A stretch of 64,000 nucleotides of DNA from Proteus columbae (GCF_009914335.1 NZ_CP043925.1:310001-374000); one strand, 5' to 3'. Positions 45,932 through 56,095 are shown, counted from the stretch's first letter. Notes: generated from the letters alone by a model not told the origin. Made by a program: numbers and translations.

Positions 45932-46378
45932 ATGATTAAAAGAGAAAGAAGCCATCGACAGAATTCAGCATTATCCGCTCGAAGAAATTTAGGATTAGAG
46001 AGTGTAGTTAAAGCAGACCCTGGTTTTTCATGCCAAGGAAAGGTTGGTGAATTTATTGACTTTTATCTTCGTTGTGAGGTTTTTGCTGCAAAATTGCAAT
46101 CTTTTTATCAAAAAGATAAAAATTTAAATAATAAAAGTACATTAAATATAGGTACTTTAAGAAATACTTTGGAACATTTTAATTTATATTTTAAATATGA
46201 GTCTTTAGATTTAATTTATAGGGGGGGGACAGGAAAGAGAGGGAGCAAGAGTGCCAGACAACTTAGGAATGGTTATCTACATCAGTTGTCAGAAGCTGAT
46301 AAAAATGAGATCGAGCAGCGATATTCGGAATATGTAGAATTAATGAAGCTTTTTTTGCAACTTAGATTAACGTTCTAG
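45932..46378 (+). CDS. HEPN-like protein with two R-N-x3-H motifs
   Basis: A 148-residue, basic, mostly helical protein that I cannot place in a named family. It contains TLRNTLEHFN (R77, N78, H82) and LRNGYLHQLS (R112, N113, H117), both of the HEPN ribonuclease motif form R-N-x3-H. The region between carries a run of eight G in the DNA (46221-46228) encoding RGG. It is divergent from the ABC-3C operon with a 272-base spacer and ends at IS debris. A ribonuclease or toxin role is inference. Confidence 0.6.
   Translation: MIKRERSHRQNSALSARRNLGLESVVKADPGFSCQGKVGEFIDFYLRCEVFAAKLQSFYQKDKNLNNKSTLNIGTLRNTLEHFNLYFKYESLDLIYRGGTGKRGSKSARQLRNGYLHQLSEADKNEIEQRYSEYVELMKLFLQLRLTF
46221..46228 (+). repeat. 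Homopolymeric tract of eight G inside a coding region
   Basis: Eight consecutive G in an AT-rich gene, spanning codons 97-99 of the HEPN-like protein. Loss or gain of one base would shift the frame before the second R-N-x3-H motif. Confidence 0.95.
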
Positions 46379-46439
46379 CAGATAATAAAAAGTATATTCA
46401 ATCCTTATTCTTTATTCAAAAAATCTAGGGGCGTTAATG

Positions 46440-47165
46440 GAATGACTACTATTCATCCAACTGTGCGTTCTTTCGACGACCCAGCGATGGGCTTTGAAGC
46501 CCATCCATGTTTTTACTGGCGTCAGACTCTTCTTTACGGGACTGGATATGCGGCTCGTAGCAGCGGTTCTGTCGATAGGTTTTCAGCCAGCCTGCATCGT
46601 AACCTTTGTCCAGGCAGAGCCTCAGTTTTTGTCCCGGAGGTCCCTTCTGAAGGGCATCGAGTGTATCTGTAACCAGTTTGATGTCGTGCGTGTTTGCTGC
46701 TGCAATAACCAGTGACAGGGGAAGTCCGTTGGCGTCCGTAAGCAGGTTGCGTTTTACGCCTTGCTTCCCTCTGTCCGTAGGATTTAGGCCTGTTTTTTGT
46801 TCCCGACAGCGATGATTTAGTCATGCAACCGTCCATTGACAACCATGACCAGTCAATATCGTCCAGATGTTCACAGGTAAGCAGACCGTTCTGCCAAAAG
46901 CGTTCAAAGACACCGGCATCACGCCATTCCTGGAAGCGCCGGTGTGCTGTGAGCTCGATGAACATATCCCGGTGGCGTTTAGGGTGTTCCACTGGCAACC
47001 AGTTCTGAGCACAAAGAATATGACATCCATGGCAGCACGGTTATCAACTCACTTACGGTGAGTGCCGAGCGGATGATTGGTTTTGTGCTCAGGGATAAGC
47101 AGTGCTATTTTTTCCCAGAGTTCATCGCTGATCTGCCATTTGCCGCCTGTCACATTTTCACCTTC
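46440..47165 (-). pseudogene. Decayed IS5-family transposase
   Basis: The minus strand encodes pieces of an IS5-family transposase in several frames: GKWQISDELWEKIALLIPEH, an in-frame stop, MDVIFFVLRTGCQWNTLNAT, then FQEWRDAGVFERFWQNGLLT, DDIDWSWLSMDGCMTKSSLS, and the C-terminal KERTVG or its frameshifted form. At least three frameshifts and one stop are needed to join them. I could not see convincing terminal inverted repeats. The element is inactive. Confidence 0.88.
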
Positions 47166-47555
47166 AGAAATTACCCGTTACGATGTTCTGACAATACCTT
47201 CTGGGATAGGTTCTTAGTGTTAAAACTATTATTTAGCAAATATATTCCTTGGTATCACCTATTTTATACTATTGATGAGTACTAGTTTGAATATTGAAAG
47301 TAATTAAATAATTTTAGGGTATAATCTGGTATGCTAAAAGCATCGAGGAAAGCTTACAGCGCATAATCGGAAAGCAATCTATTACAAGTTTTGTATTTTA
47401 TTTATCACAGTTATTAAGTAGTTCTCGAAATTTTAATGCTTCTTTTCTGATCTCATTTATTATTTTCATGGTTTTGGCTTATTGGCATGTATTAGGCTGA
47501 CAAAGTATAGACCAAGTGTTGCCCTAATTTTTATATCTATCAATGCAATGTTTTT
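47166..47555. other. Non-coding end of the island
   Basis: AT-rich sequence with no convincing gene between the IS remnant and the repeats near the right attachment site. Confidence 0.45.
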
Positions 47556-47578
47556 AATGTGGGTACATTTACGGGTAC
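47556..47578 (+). repeat. Repeat of the sequence near the integrase start (possible arm site)
   Basis: This 23-base segment matches 26618-26640 at all but two positions and contains the words GGGTACATTT and CGGGTA. A further inverted copy (GTACCCG) lies at 26661-26668. Such repeats near both ends fit integrase or excisionase arm-type sites. Confidence 0.55.
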
Positions 47579-47633
47579 AAAAAAAATCACTAAAAATATA
47601 TTACTTAAATTTCATGTTGTTAGTCTTTATGTG

Positions 47634-47653
47634 CGAGTCCGGCCTTCGCACCA
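47634..47653 (+). repeat. attR: imperfect copy of the tRNA-Leu 3' end
   Basis: Matches 26476-26496 with one G missing in the CGGCACCA end. It is followed by its own hairpin AGACGC/GCGTCT and seven T (47660-47682), probably the original terminator of the tRNA gene. Confidence 0.85.
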
Positions 47654-47659
47654 AAAATC

Positions 47660-47682
47660 AGACGCTAAAAGCGTCTTTTTTT
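47660..47682 (+). terminator. Terminator next to attR
   Basis: AGACGC/GCGTCT with a TAAAA loop and a run of seven T. Confidence 0.8.
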
Positions 47683-47781
47683 ATACTTAAAGTTTATGAT
47701 TTATAGGGCGTTACCTACCTTTCGGTTTTTCAAAGCATCCTTCTGCTGAATGTGAGGAGATAAATACTTCATCACGATTCA

Positions 47782-48020
47782 AAAATGCATACTCCTCACT
47801 TAGTGTCTTTAAGCAGACAAGCCATTGAGATCTTAAAGTAGATCTACCAATTCAGCGGCAACCACGAACTGATCTTTATCGGCGATCATAATCCAAGAAA
47901 ACCTATGAGTGAAAACACGGTAAATAACGCATTACGTGTGATGGGCTATGAAAATAAAACGAAGTTTGCGGACATGGTTTTAGAACAATGGCGTGTAGCT
48001 CGTTGATTGAGTCTGGATTA
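47782..48020 (+). pseudogene. Fragment of a P4-type integrase outside the island
   Basis: The frame reads HLVSLSRQAIEILK-stop-IYQFSGNHELIFIGDHNPRK, then PMSENTVNNALRVMGYE, then a frameshift within the H-x-x-R region (CG in the intact copy). It is about 90% identical in DNA to 27540-27760 of the intact integrase, with one stop and one frameshift. It indicates a former tandem element beyond attR. Confidence 0.9.
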
Positions 48021-48465
48021 CCCAATCAAGTCCTGAAATAACTGAGCCAAAAGTATTATAGAAATAGCCATTAGGATTACGACAGCCTTTGTTAAGTGCT
48101 ATTTCTAGCTCGCCAATTTTTTTCCATATTGCCACAGTACTTTTGCTGCTTATTCATATATATAAAGTCTATTTCTGAGTAGATAATAAAAAAATACAGC
48201 AGAGCCACATAAACTCGTTCCTCCTTGATTGGGATAATCGAAATGGTCTAAACGCATTTTTAATTCCATCTCAAATAGGCTTTTTTAAAAGGGAACTTTA
48301 ATGCTTCCCACTAGATACTCTTTTGCAATAAATTGCCTCTCAGGTACAGTGAATTGTAATTTTATGGTGTTATCATCTTCATTAACTGGTTTTGTTTGTC
48401 CACTTGATTCGAAATAACAGAAAAATTCCCTTTTTTGATTAATAGCATACAATGCGCAGTAATAA
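48021..48465 (-). pseudogene. Remnant of a possible cysteine-peptidase-like toxin
   Basis: The minus strand reads, with stops and one frameshift, VNEDDNTIKLQFTVPERQFI, EYLVGSIKVPF-stop, KSLFEMELKMRLDHFDYPNQ, GGTSLCGSAVFFYYLL, stop, AAKVLWQYGKK, frameshift, IGELEIALNKGCRNPNGYFY and SVISGLDW. The SLCG-S-A-x-FFY block resembles the catalytic cysteine segment (C-G-P-A) of C39/papain-like peptidase toxins. It stops exactly where the integrase fragment begins. No intact gene remains. Confidence 0.65.
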
Positions 48466-49527
48466 CTAATTAAACTCCAATACAAAATTTGCAGTGGCAT
48501 TAAGTTTGCCGGGTTTAATATCATCACCATAACGATAATATTCTGCTTTTAGTGGTACGCTATTGCTGCCACTGGTTAAATCAGCCAGTGGAACAAACTG
48601 GTTATTAATTAACACCGTATCACCACTTGAAGGGGATGAAACAACAAATCCTACACCTTTGGCATTATTACTGTCGCCTTCATTATCAGGTTTGATAATG
48701 GTTTTTTGCCCGTCGTAACTTGTGGTGTTATGCGCCATTAGCTTAATTTTAGCGGAAGCATTACCTGTGCAATTTATTCTCAGATTATCTTCAGCATATT
48801 GATTATCACGAGGAAACCCAATGCTAGAAAATGCAGTAATAGGCATTTTAGGCAAATTCATTTCAAGGTTCGTATTTTCTGCACTACAAGATGTTGGCGC
48901 GCTAATAATATTTACAGATAGACGATAACTAAAACCAACAGCCGTTGTACCGCCACCTGAATTAAAGCGATTAATTAATATAGAGCCAATATATTGAGTC
49001 GTAAAACGCTGGGATTTAGGGTTATCTTTGGTGGAGTAAACAATAACGGTAGCATCCCTTGTATTAAGTTTAGGGCTATTAACAGGAACTTCTTGTCCTG
49101 GCTGACTTCTAAATGACAAACCTGACTCATTTTCAATTAAAACATAAGCATAATCATCTAAGCCTGTAATATGACCGTTACGTACAACATAATAAGCAGG
49201 TCTACCATCGATATCCATATAATAGGTTGGCATTACGCCACTGGCTTCGCTATATGTTGCATAAGCATAGAACTCAGCGCCATCTGGGCAATCTGCGACT
49301 GCGACATCTGAACCATCACGTTTAAATGTAAAACGAGCCACTTCCTGATTCTTTTTAATCATTCCTTTTAGTTCAATGGTACCGCCTCTGGCATCCATCG
49401 TGCCATGTTTAATACCGCCATTATTGACACAATCAGGCGCGGCATGACTGTAAAAAGAGAGGGTAGATAAACTAAGAATAAAAATTAGAAATAATAATTT
49501 ATTCATTTTATTTTTTAAGTTAGTCAT
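48466..49527 (-). CDS. Fimbrial tip adhesin of a chaperone-usher system
   Basis: A 353-residue exported protein (signal peptide about residues 1-29, ending SHAA). The first part is a presumed receptor-binding domain; the C-terminal part (from ISAPTSCSAENTNLEMNLPK) is a pilin domain with the cysteine pair TSC and LRINC and a final beta strand ATANFVLEFN that can accept the donor strand. Last of four genes; it starts 9 bases after the usher stop. Receptor unknown. Confidence 0.85.
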   Translation of the reverse strand: MTNLKNKMNKLLFLIFILSLSTLSFYSHAAPDCVNNGGIKHGTMDARGGTIELKGMIKKNQEVARFTFKRDGSDVAVADCPDGAEFYAYATYSEASGVMPTYYMDIDGRPAYYVVRNGHITGLDDYAYVLIENESGLSFRSQPGQEVPVNSPKLNTRDATVIVYSTKDNPKSQRFTTQYIGSILINRFNSGGGTTAVGFSYRLSVNIISAPTSCSAENTNLEMNLPKMPITAFSSIGFPRDNQYAEDNLRINCTGNASAKIKLMAHNTTSYDGQKTIIKPDNEGDSNNAKGVGFVVSSPSSGDTVLINNQFVPLADLTSGSNSVPLKAEYYRYGDDIKPGKLNATANFVLEFN

Positions 49528-49536
49528 TTTATTTCC

Positions 49537-52050
49537 TTATTTACACTCAGTATCTAAAATATATAAACCATTAACTGGCGCTTTATTATTAATGTCATAA
49601 GTTGCATTGCAGGTTTTTTGCTCACCATTAATTGTCCACGAAACTTGAATATTGCCTTGTGGTTTATTGGCAACAAAATAGAGTTGATGGAAGCTTGCGA
49701 CTAATTGCGTATCATCGTTATCAATCTCAGCTTTAGCACCCATAGGGATGGTACTTTTATCTGGCGTTTGTAATGTCAGTAGGAATTTAAAGCCTTTTTT
49801 AGCATCGAAATCAGCCAGTACTAAAGCACCTTTTGTTGGAACAATATTACTAATAATATTATTCGAAATTTCAGTATCACTCGGAATAGAATTGGTATTA
49901 ACACTAATGCTATTTTTTTGGTAAGGCGACATTCCAGAAACAACTGCTAATCCACTATTATTCGTTTTAATAGACTGACCATTAATGACTTCTACACCAG
50001 AGGTATTTTTAGTCAGTATTAATGCATTTGTTTGTTGCAATGAAGGGGCGAATACTGCGCCATATTGTGTTGCAACTAATGCACCACTAACACCGTAGTT
50101 AATATTTTGCTTATCTTGAGTATACGAATAACCCGCATTAACAACGGCGCTTTGTGTTTTATAAGAGCCATTTAAACCACCGCTATAATTAACACCTTTA
50201 TTACCATAGCCTTGATAAACATCCCAGTTTGCTTGGTTTTTATCACCATAGGTTCCACTTAAACGTGCGGTCTGTAATACTTGGTTATCATTGTTCGTTG
50301 ATATACCGTAATTAGCCCAAATGTAGTTTTCATTCCATGAAAAAGGAATACTGACATTCATACTCAAATCATGACTATTTTTTTTATTACTCTCGCTATA
50401 ACGACTACCATCGTAATAAGTGTAATAAACGCTATAGTTAACTTTATTAATAGCGCTATTAAAACCCATATTATAAGAATGAACGGTTTTACCACTAACG
50501 TACTTATAAATAACTGAATTTAAATTAATCGAAGCGTTATTAGAAAATAAAGGTTGATTAATCGAGAGCGTATATTCATTTTTTAACCCATTGCTTGGAT
50601 GGTATTTGCTGTCTTTGTATTCCATCGCTTGAGTAAAATTGAGAAAATTGGCATCGAAGTGACGATAACCGACTAACGAAAGAGTCGTATCTGTGACTGA
50701 TATATTTTTAGAATAATTAACTCTAAAAGCATTGCCATGTAATGAATCATTGCCATTGTTAGTGGAAGATTTCGCATACAATAAATCAGTGGTGATCGCG
50801 CCGTAGCTACCTAAATTTACCCCAGTACCCACACCAACAGATTGATATTTTTCACCAATAAGTACGCCGCCATAAAGGGTGACATAGTCAGTTAAACCAT
50901 AGAAAGCTTCGGTCTGAACAACATAAGCGCCATCCCCGCTATTATTACCGTCGTATTTACCCGTTGAGAAGCTATATTTTAATTCACCTTTTCTTTCTAG
51001 ATTGGCAATAGAGGAGAAAGGCACAATAAAATTCTTTTCAGAGCCATCCGCTTCAGTAACGCTGACATGTAAATCTCCGCCGCTGTTCATCGGATAATAA
51101 TCAGTAATATTAAAAGGTCCAGCGGGCACACTGCGTTTATAAATAACTTGGCCATTTTGGGTGATAGTGACGATAGATTCTGTATTAGCAATACCCGAAA
51201 CGCTAGGTGCATAGGTTCTATTTTGTGTCGGTGTCATTAGTCTATCGGTGACTAATTTAATTCCTCTAAATTTTACTGAATCAAAGAGTTGTGAAGAGGT
51301 ATAGAGATCACCCATCATTAATTCACTATTAATACTGGTGATCGCTCTGGAAAGAACATTACTCAATGTATTCCATTTTTTCTCGCCATTTTCATTCTTT
51401 GTCCAGGTTGAATAGTTATTAAAACGCCAAGGACCTAAATTAACTTGGGTTTGAATGTTGCCATAATAGCTATCTGTCGTATTACCCTGACTACGACTAT
51501 TAAATGAAGATAATGCGTAATTAACTAATAATGCAGGAATACCTGAATCCCAGTTTTTTATTTCATTTTCTTTTAATCTATCTTCATTAACATATAATTG
51601 TGGTAATGTTAGAACATATTGTTTTCTATTTAAATCTAAATAGCCGTTCGCATTATTGATCTCGTTGAGATTAATAAAATCATTATTTTTGTTTTTATTA
51701 ATCACATCATAAGGAAGATCAACACCAACTTTATACCACTCTTCTGCTGAAAGACGTGGAGCTAATATTGAGTTACCCTCTTTATTTTTCATCAAAATAA
51801 AATCAAAGTCGCGTGTTAATACGCGATTATCATTGATAAAAAGAGTCACTTTATAGTGACCTGGGGCGATATTATTCTCTCTAAAGACATTTAGATCTTC
51901 ATTTGTCACTTGTTGAGTGCTTCCTTCAATATTTAATAGATTAGCAGGATAATAGTCATTTGCTGATGTATTAAAAGAAGCGAATAAAGCGCCAGCAATA
52001 AATAAATAGAGTGGCGATTTATTAAAATAATTATCCTTTATCTTTTTCAT
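49537..52050 (-). CDS. Outer-membrane fimbrial usher (PapC/FimD family)
   Basis: An 837-residue usher: signal peptide to about residue 31, N-terminal chaperone-binding domain, 24-strand pore (PNVxR-like SGIANTESIVTITQNGQVIY and the GPFNITDYYPMNSGGDLHVS block that marks the family), plug, and two C-terminal domains ending in a cysteine pair (TCNATYDINNK and LDTECK). It assembles and secretes the pilus fibre. It starts 18 bases after the chaperone stop. Confidence 0.95.
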   Translation of the reverse strand: MKKIKDNYFNKSPLYLFIAGALFASFNTSANDYYPANLLNIEGSTQQVTNEDLNVFRENNIAPGHYKVTLFINDNRVLTRDFDFILMKNKEGNSILAPRLSAEEWYKVGVDLPYDVINKNKNNDFINLNEINNANGYLDLNRKQYVLTLPQLYVNEDRLKENEIKNWDSGIPALLVNYALSSFNSRSQGNTTDSYYGNIQTQVNLGPWRFNNYSTWTKNENGEKKWNTLSNVLSRAITSINSELMMGDLYTSSQLFDSVKFRGIKLVTDRLMTPTQNRTYAPSVSGIANTESIVTITQNGQVIYKRSVPAGPFNITDYYPMNSGGDLHVSVTEADGSEKNFIVPFSSIANLERKGELKYSFSTGKYDGNNSGDGAYVVQTEAFYGLTDYVTLYGGVLIGEKYQSVGVGTGVNLGSYGAITTDLLYAKSSTNNGNDSLHGNAFRVNYSKNISVTDTTLSLVGYRHFDANFLNFTQAMEYKDSKYHPSNGLKNEYTLSINQPLFSNNASINLNSVIYKYVSGKTVHSYNMGFNSAINKVNYSVYYTYYDGSRYSESNKKNSHDLSMNVSIPFSWNENYIWANYGISTNNDNQVLQTARLSGTYGDKNQANWDVYQGYGNKGVNYSGGLNGSYKTQSAVVNAGYSYTQDKQNINYGVSGALVATQYGAVFAPSLQQTNALILTKNTSGVEVINGQSIKTNNSGLAVVSGMSPYQKNSISVNTNSIPSDTEISNNIISNIVPTKGALVLADFDAKKGFKFLLTLQTPDKSTIPMGAKAEIDNDDTQLVASFHQLYFVANKPQGNIQVSWTINGEQKTCNATYDINNKAPVNGLYILDTECK

Positions 52051-52068
52051 ATTGAATAATATCTCTTA

Positions 52069-52749
52069 TTATAATTCGAATTCCATTGGAAGGTTTTTTC
52101 CAAAATCGTCGATATAAAATAATTTTATTTTTTCTTTACCCGATAATGTTTTGTTAACGCTAATAGTGGTTTCTGATTTTGGCGGAAGAAAACTAGGTAA
52201 TTGTTCAATCTCTCTTCCATCAATAAAGAGTTTGCTAATATTAATAAAATAAGGTGAGCTATTTGATACTACAAGATTGTTATTCTTTGGTGACCATTTT
52301 AACTCTTTGATTTCTTTTTCAATATTGTCATTTTTTAGAGATTGTGGTCTGTAAATCAACTTAATTCTATTTGTCATTGAATAACGCAAAACATTTTCTA
52401 AATTTTCATTGCTTGGTGCGACAAATTTAACATTGATCCAATACATGGATTCAATATCATTAGGCAGTGTTGTATTTTTAGTAACTTGTAGTGTATTTTT
52501 TTGTTGCGACATTAATTTAATTAATGGTGGAGTGATCACAAAATCTTGAGTGAGTTTGCCATTGAGATCTTCAACCCAGGATTGTAATAAATAATTAGTA
52601 TTTTTATCACTGTTAAATGCAACAAAACCTTCATTTTTATTTGTTTCATTATAAACAACGCGAGTTGTTTCTAAACCAAATCCAGCAAAGCTTGATGTTA
52701 TTGAGCTGAATATTAACCCCAGTCCTAAAAGTGTTTTTTTAAATTTCAT
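52069..52749 (-). CDS. Periplasmic fimbrial chaperone (PapD family)
   Basis: A 226-residue exported protein with the two-domain Ig fold: FGLETTRVVYNETNKNEGFV (G1-type start), PNDIESMYWINVKFVAP, RYSMTNRIKLIYRP (the conserved arginine/lysine pair for anchoring subunits) and the GREIEQLPSFLPPKS loop. It folds and delivers subunits to the usher by donor-strand complementation. Located between subunit and usher genes. Confidence 0.94.
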   Translation of the reverse strand: MKFKKTLLGLGLIFSSITSSFAGFGLETTRVVYNETNKNEGFVAFNSDKNTNYLLQSWVEDLNGKLTQDFVITPPLIKLMSQQKNTLQVTKNTTLPNDIESMYWINVKFVAPSNENLENVLRYSMTNRIKLIYRPQSLKNDNIEKEIKELKWSPKNNNLVVSNSSPYFINISKLFIDGREIEQLPSFLPPKSETTISVNKTLSGKEKIKLFYIDDFGKNLPMEFEL

Positions 52750-52807
52750 CGGTAAATACCTTTTTAATAAAAGCAGGTTAACAGAATTATTAACCTGCGA
52801 TTTTTTA

Positions 52808-53380
52808 TTATTGATAAGTCAATGTATAATTCAATGTTGCATCAGCACGGCCAGCTTCTACGTTATTGCTTGTACTAACGTATTTAGCAACAAAATAAAG
52901 TGTTTTAGATTTAAGATCACCCGTATCTTTAATTTTATATTCTCTCGTTATATTGAGATCGAAAGGTGTGCTTAAATCATCTCTATCATAAATATGGATA
53001 CCAACATTTTTTGCTGTATTCGAACCATTAGGATCATCTAAGGCTAAGATTTGATCTGAGCTACTATCTGTTTTACCTTCTAGCTTTAATTTTACAGTAC
53101 CTTGTGGTGGGCAATTAATTAAAGAGATATCTAATTTACCATTACCATTAGCTCCGCCAACTTCACTACCGGTACGATCAAATTCACTTGTTGCATAACG
53201 TCCCATATTAACGTTACCGTCAGAGCCAGAGCCATTAATATCAATAGTGCAAGTAGATGAATAAATTAAACCTGAAAAAGAAATTTGTCCTGTTTGCTCA
53301 TCAGCGGAAACTGTTGCACTTGCCGTTATTGCTGAAATAAGAAAAGCCATTGGAAGCAGTTTTTTTGTTAAAATAGGCAT
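52808..53380 (-). CDS. Fimbrial major subunit
   Basis: A 190-residue pilin with signal peptide (ending VSADE, about residue 26). A cysteine pair (SSTCTIDING and LINCPPQG) and the penultimate tyrosine in LNYTLTYQ are the subunit hallmarks. First gene of the operon, so likely the structural fibre. The ATG at 53380 begins MPILTKKLLPMAFLIS. No recombinase gene or clear invertible segment was seen upstream. Confidence 0.9.
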   Translation of the reverse strand: MPILTKKLLPMAFLISAITASATVSADEQTGQISFSGLIYSSTCTIDINGSGSDGNVNMGRYATSEFDRTGSEVGGANGNGKLDISLINCPPQGTVKLKLEGKTDSSSDQILALDDPNGSNTAKNVGIHIYDRDDLSTPFDLNITREYKIKDTGDLKSKTLYFVAKYVSTSNNVEAGRADATLNYTLTYQ

Positions 53381-54028
53381 TTTTAACCCCTAGTGATTGA
53401 TATAAAAAGTATTTAATAAATCATATTAATCGCTATTTTTTACAATTAGTCTGTTATTACTATTTCTTAATCAATTAAAGGTACAGTGCAATATAAGCAC
53501 GTTGAACAGATTAACTTAATAGTAAATATAATCTTAATAAAATAGGTTTTTAGTATTAATCATGAAATTTGCAAAGCATTTTCATTATTTTGCTTTTTAT
53601 CATTAATATTAAAATTTAATATGAAAATTCACTTCAGTTTTTGTGTAAACGGATTATATGTAGTTTATTTTTTGGTGTCTCATGCACAGTGTTACAAAAT
53701 TTGCTAATGTAATATGAAAAAATCATTAATAAGATAATAGATTTAATTTTTTTTATTATTTATTTTCAATTGGTTATGCTTTTGCGGGGAGTTGTGGATA
53801 AAACGTGATAGTTTAAATTTACTTTATGGAAAATATATTTAGTTACAAATTCTATTAAGTTTAAAATATGATGATGACAATACTTTATAAAAGCTAGTCA
53901 TTAAAAGAATGGTTTCTAATAATATATATAGAGAGTAATTAATGAAAATAATTCTTATTAAGTACCCTATATTAAATTAAATCTATTGATTAAATTATTA
54001 ATATTCAAAACTTCATCTTAAATACCTT
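53381..54028. other. Long AT-rich spacer upstream of the fimbrial operon
   Basis: About 650 bases holding the fimbrial promoter and the end of the next operon. No ORF with ribosome site. TGTGGATAA, a perfect DnaA-box word, occurs once at 53793-53801; a single copy may be chance. Confidence 0.5.
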
Positions 54029-55831
54029 TTATCGTATTTTTATTTTCCTATATAGAGTAGCAATGCTTATCCCTAAAATTTCTGCCGCTTTCTTCTTTCC
54101 TTCTAATGTTGTCCCTGTTTTTTCTAATATGTTCATAATGGTTTGATACTCTGATGTCTGGTTTTGAGTTTTGAGAAATTCTTGTGCGTTTAACGGTTGA
54201 TTTTTATCTTTATTATCTGTTTTAGCTGCTGTATAGATACCACTGGTTTTTTCTTTTTCTAAAGGATCAGAATGAGGTGTTTCTAACAAATAAGGTGGAA
54301 GGTGGCTGAGGTTCAAATCCACTGTATCGCCTTGCATAACATACATATATTCAATCACATTACGTAGCTCTCTGATATTGCCCGGCCAATCATAGGAATA
54401 TAAGTAGTTAATAACAACGTTGGGGATCTTTGCAACAGGCCGTTGATAGGTTGAAGCCAGATCATCAGCAAAGAATTGTGCAAGTTCTGCAATATCTTCT
54501 CGGTGATCACGTAATGCAGGTGTATGGATCGGAACAACATTGAGGCGATAAAACAGATCTTCACGAAATTGTCCTTTATTTACCATTTCACGTAGATCTT
54601 TGTTGGTGGCAGCAATGATCCTTACATCAATATTGATCATATTATTAGAGCCAACACGAGTGATGCTTTTTTCTTGAAGAACACGTAAAAGCTTGGCTTG
54701 TAGATGTAAAGGCATATCTCCAATTTCATCTAGGAATAGGCTTCCACCATGTGCTAATTCAAATTTACCAATACGTCCTTTAGGATCAGCACCACTAAAT
54801 GCACCGCGGACATAACCAAAAAGCTCACTTTCTAGCAGTTGTTCTGGGATAGCTGCGCAGTTAATGGTAATAAAAGGCTGTTTTGTGCGTAGGCTTTGTT
54901 GGTGAATAGTGTAAGCAACCACTTCTTTACCTGAACCGCTTTCTCCGGTGATAAGTACGCTGGCGTGACTAACCGCAACTTTACTTAACATGCTTTTTAA
55001 TTGGAGCATATTTTGTGAGTTGCCAATTAAAGGAGAGTGAGGATTTTCATCAACCGATAAGGTATTCACCTGTGTCATATAATCGCGGGCATCATGGAAG
55101 ATAACCATTGTGAGTTGGTCATTATCAACAGATGAAAAGGTGATTTTTTTACACAGAACATGATAGCGTTGTTGATTTAATATTAGCCATGCTTCTTCAT
55201 CACCATAAAGAATATCGCCAGTCATATCGATATCAAGAGATTGCCCAATTAATTCACAATCAAAAAAACGTAGAGCAGAAAGATTGGCATGCCAAATTTT
55301 ATTTTGGCTATCGATTGCAATTACACCTCTATCCATCACATCAATCAAGTTTCTAAAAGTCCCAAATCGCTCTTTCTCTCTAAGCCTTTCAAGACATTCA
55401 AAAATACGACTTGAAATCATCTCCGAAAACTGTTCGATAAAGGTGATAAAGGCTTGTTTTTGTTTCATCAAAAACATTTTTTGTTCTCGATTAGAACAAA
55501 TAATCCCTATTACGCCAATAACTTGATTATTCAGGAAAATAGGGGCATTGAGATCAAGTTCTTCAGTGCAAGTTAATCGGTTTTGACACAGTTGGCACAG
55601 GCTATTTTCTTTGGGATCTTCAATCAAAATGGTTTTTTGTACTTGCAGTACATGGCGATAAATATGCCCATTACTAGAGACATCTTGATTGAGCATATAG
55701 CGATAACGCCCTGTACCTGCAATACGAACCAAGTTGTTATCAATAATTTCAACATCGGTACCAGTGATACCTGCAATGGCATCGGTGTACTTGCTGATTT
55801 CATCTTGTAGAGTACTTAGTAATGAGTGCAT
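54029..55831 (-). CDS. YgeV-like sigma-54-dependent activator
   Basis: A 600-residue enhancer-binding protein. The N-terminal sensor part has a cysteine cluster ([11 protein letters not shown], four Cys-like positions with CSNREQ) and a PAS-like segment ([20 protein letters not shown]). The AAA+ domain has TGESGSGKE (Walker A), the GAFSGA loop (GAFTGA variant, sigma-54 contact) and [11 protein letters not shown] (Walker B). A Fis-type HTH closes the protein ([20 protein letters not shown]). Divergent from dpaL; size and neighbours match YgeV. The ligand is unknown; the Cys cluster could bind metal. Confidence 0.88.
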   Translation of the reverse strand: MHSLLSTLQDEISKYTDAIAGITGTDVEIIDNNLVRIAGTGRYRYMLNQDVSSNGHIYRHVLQVQKTILIEDPKENSLCQLCQNRLTCTEELDLNAPIFLNNQVIGVIGIICSNREQKMFLMKQKQAFITFIEQFSEMISSRIFECLERLREKERFGTFRNLIDVMDRGVIAIDSQNKIWHANLSALRFFDCELIGQSLDIDMTGDILYGDEEAWLILNQQRYHVLCKKITFSSVDNDQLTMVIFHDARDYMTQVNTLSVDENPHSPLIGNSQNMLQLKSMLSKVAVSHASVLITGESGSGKEVVAYTIHQQSLRTKQPFITINCAAIPEQLLESELFGYVRGAFSGADPKGRIGKFELAHGGSLFLDEIGDMPLHLQAKLLRVLQEKSITRVGSNNMINIDVRIIAATNKDLREMVNKGQFREDLFYRLNVVPIHTPALRDHREDIAELAQFFADDLASTYQRPVAKIPNVVINYLYSYDWPGNIRELRNVIEYMYVMQGDTVDLNLSHLPPYLLETPHSDPLEKEKTSGIYTAAKTDNKDKNQPLNAQEFLKTQNQTSEYQTIMNILEKTGTTLEGKKKAAEILGISIATLYRKIKIR

Positions 55832-55850
55832 CACATTCTCACCTTAAAAT

Positions 55851-55973
55851 TATCAATATTGATAATAAATTATCACTTCGCATTTAGAGTATTAAATTTA
55901 ATTATTATTTATTAGCTAGTTATGTGTTTTTTGTATAAAGTTCACACAGTTTCTTATTATTGATAATTTATCA
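55851..55973. promoter_or_regulatory. Repeated palindromes between the activator and dpaL
   Basis: TATCAATATTGATA (55851-55864), TGATAATAAATTATCA (55860-55875, overlapping) and TGATAATTTATCA (55961-55973) share the TGATAAT/ATTATCA half sites. They lie 120-245 bases upstream of the -24/-12 promoter, the usual distance for enhancer sites of a sigma-54 activator. Confidence 0.65.
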
Positions 55974-56095
55974 CCTAAATAAAACCGCCTAGATCACAGC
56001 TTTTCTGCATCATTAATTTCATCTCTTAATCGTTAAAACAATAAATATATTTTAAATCAAATGGTTGTGTCTTTATTAAATGCTTTTTGAATGAG

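Noticed and set aside
48285..48530. An 81-residue minus-strand frame overlapping the adhesin 3' end
   Set aside because: It starts inside the adhesin in another frame and its downstream part is the stop-broken toxin remnant. No ribosome site is seen.
53793..53801. DnaA box upstream of the fimbrial operon
   Set aside because: A single nine-base match with no partner can be chance.
53381..54028. Invertible promoter element (mrp- or fim-like) before the fimbrial operon
   Set aside because: I found no pair of good inverted repeats of the needed length and no recombinase gene nearby.
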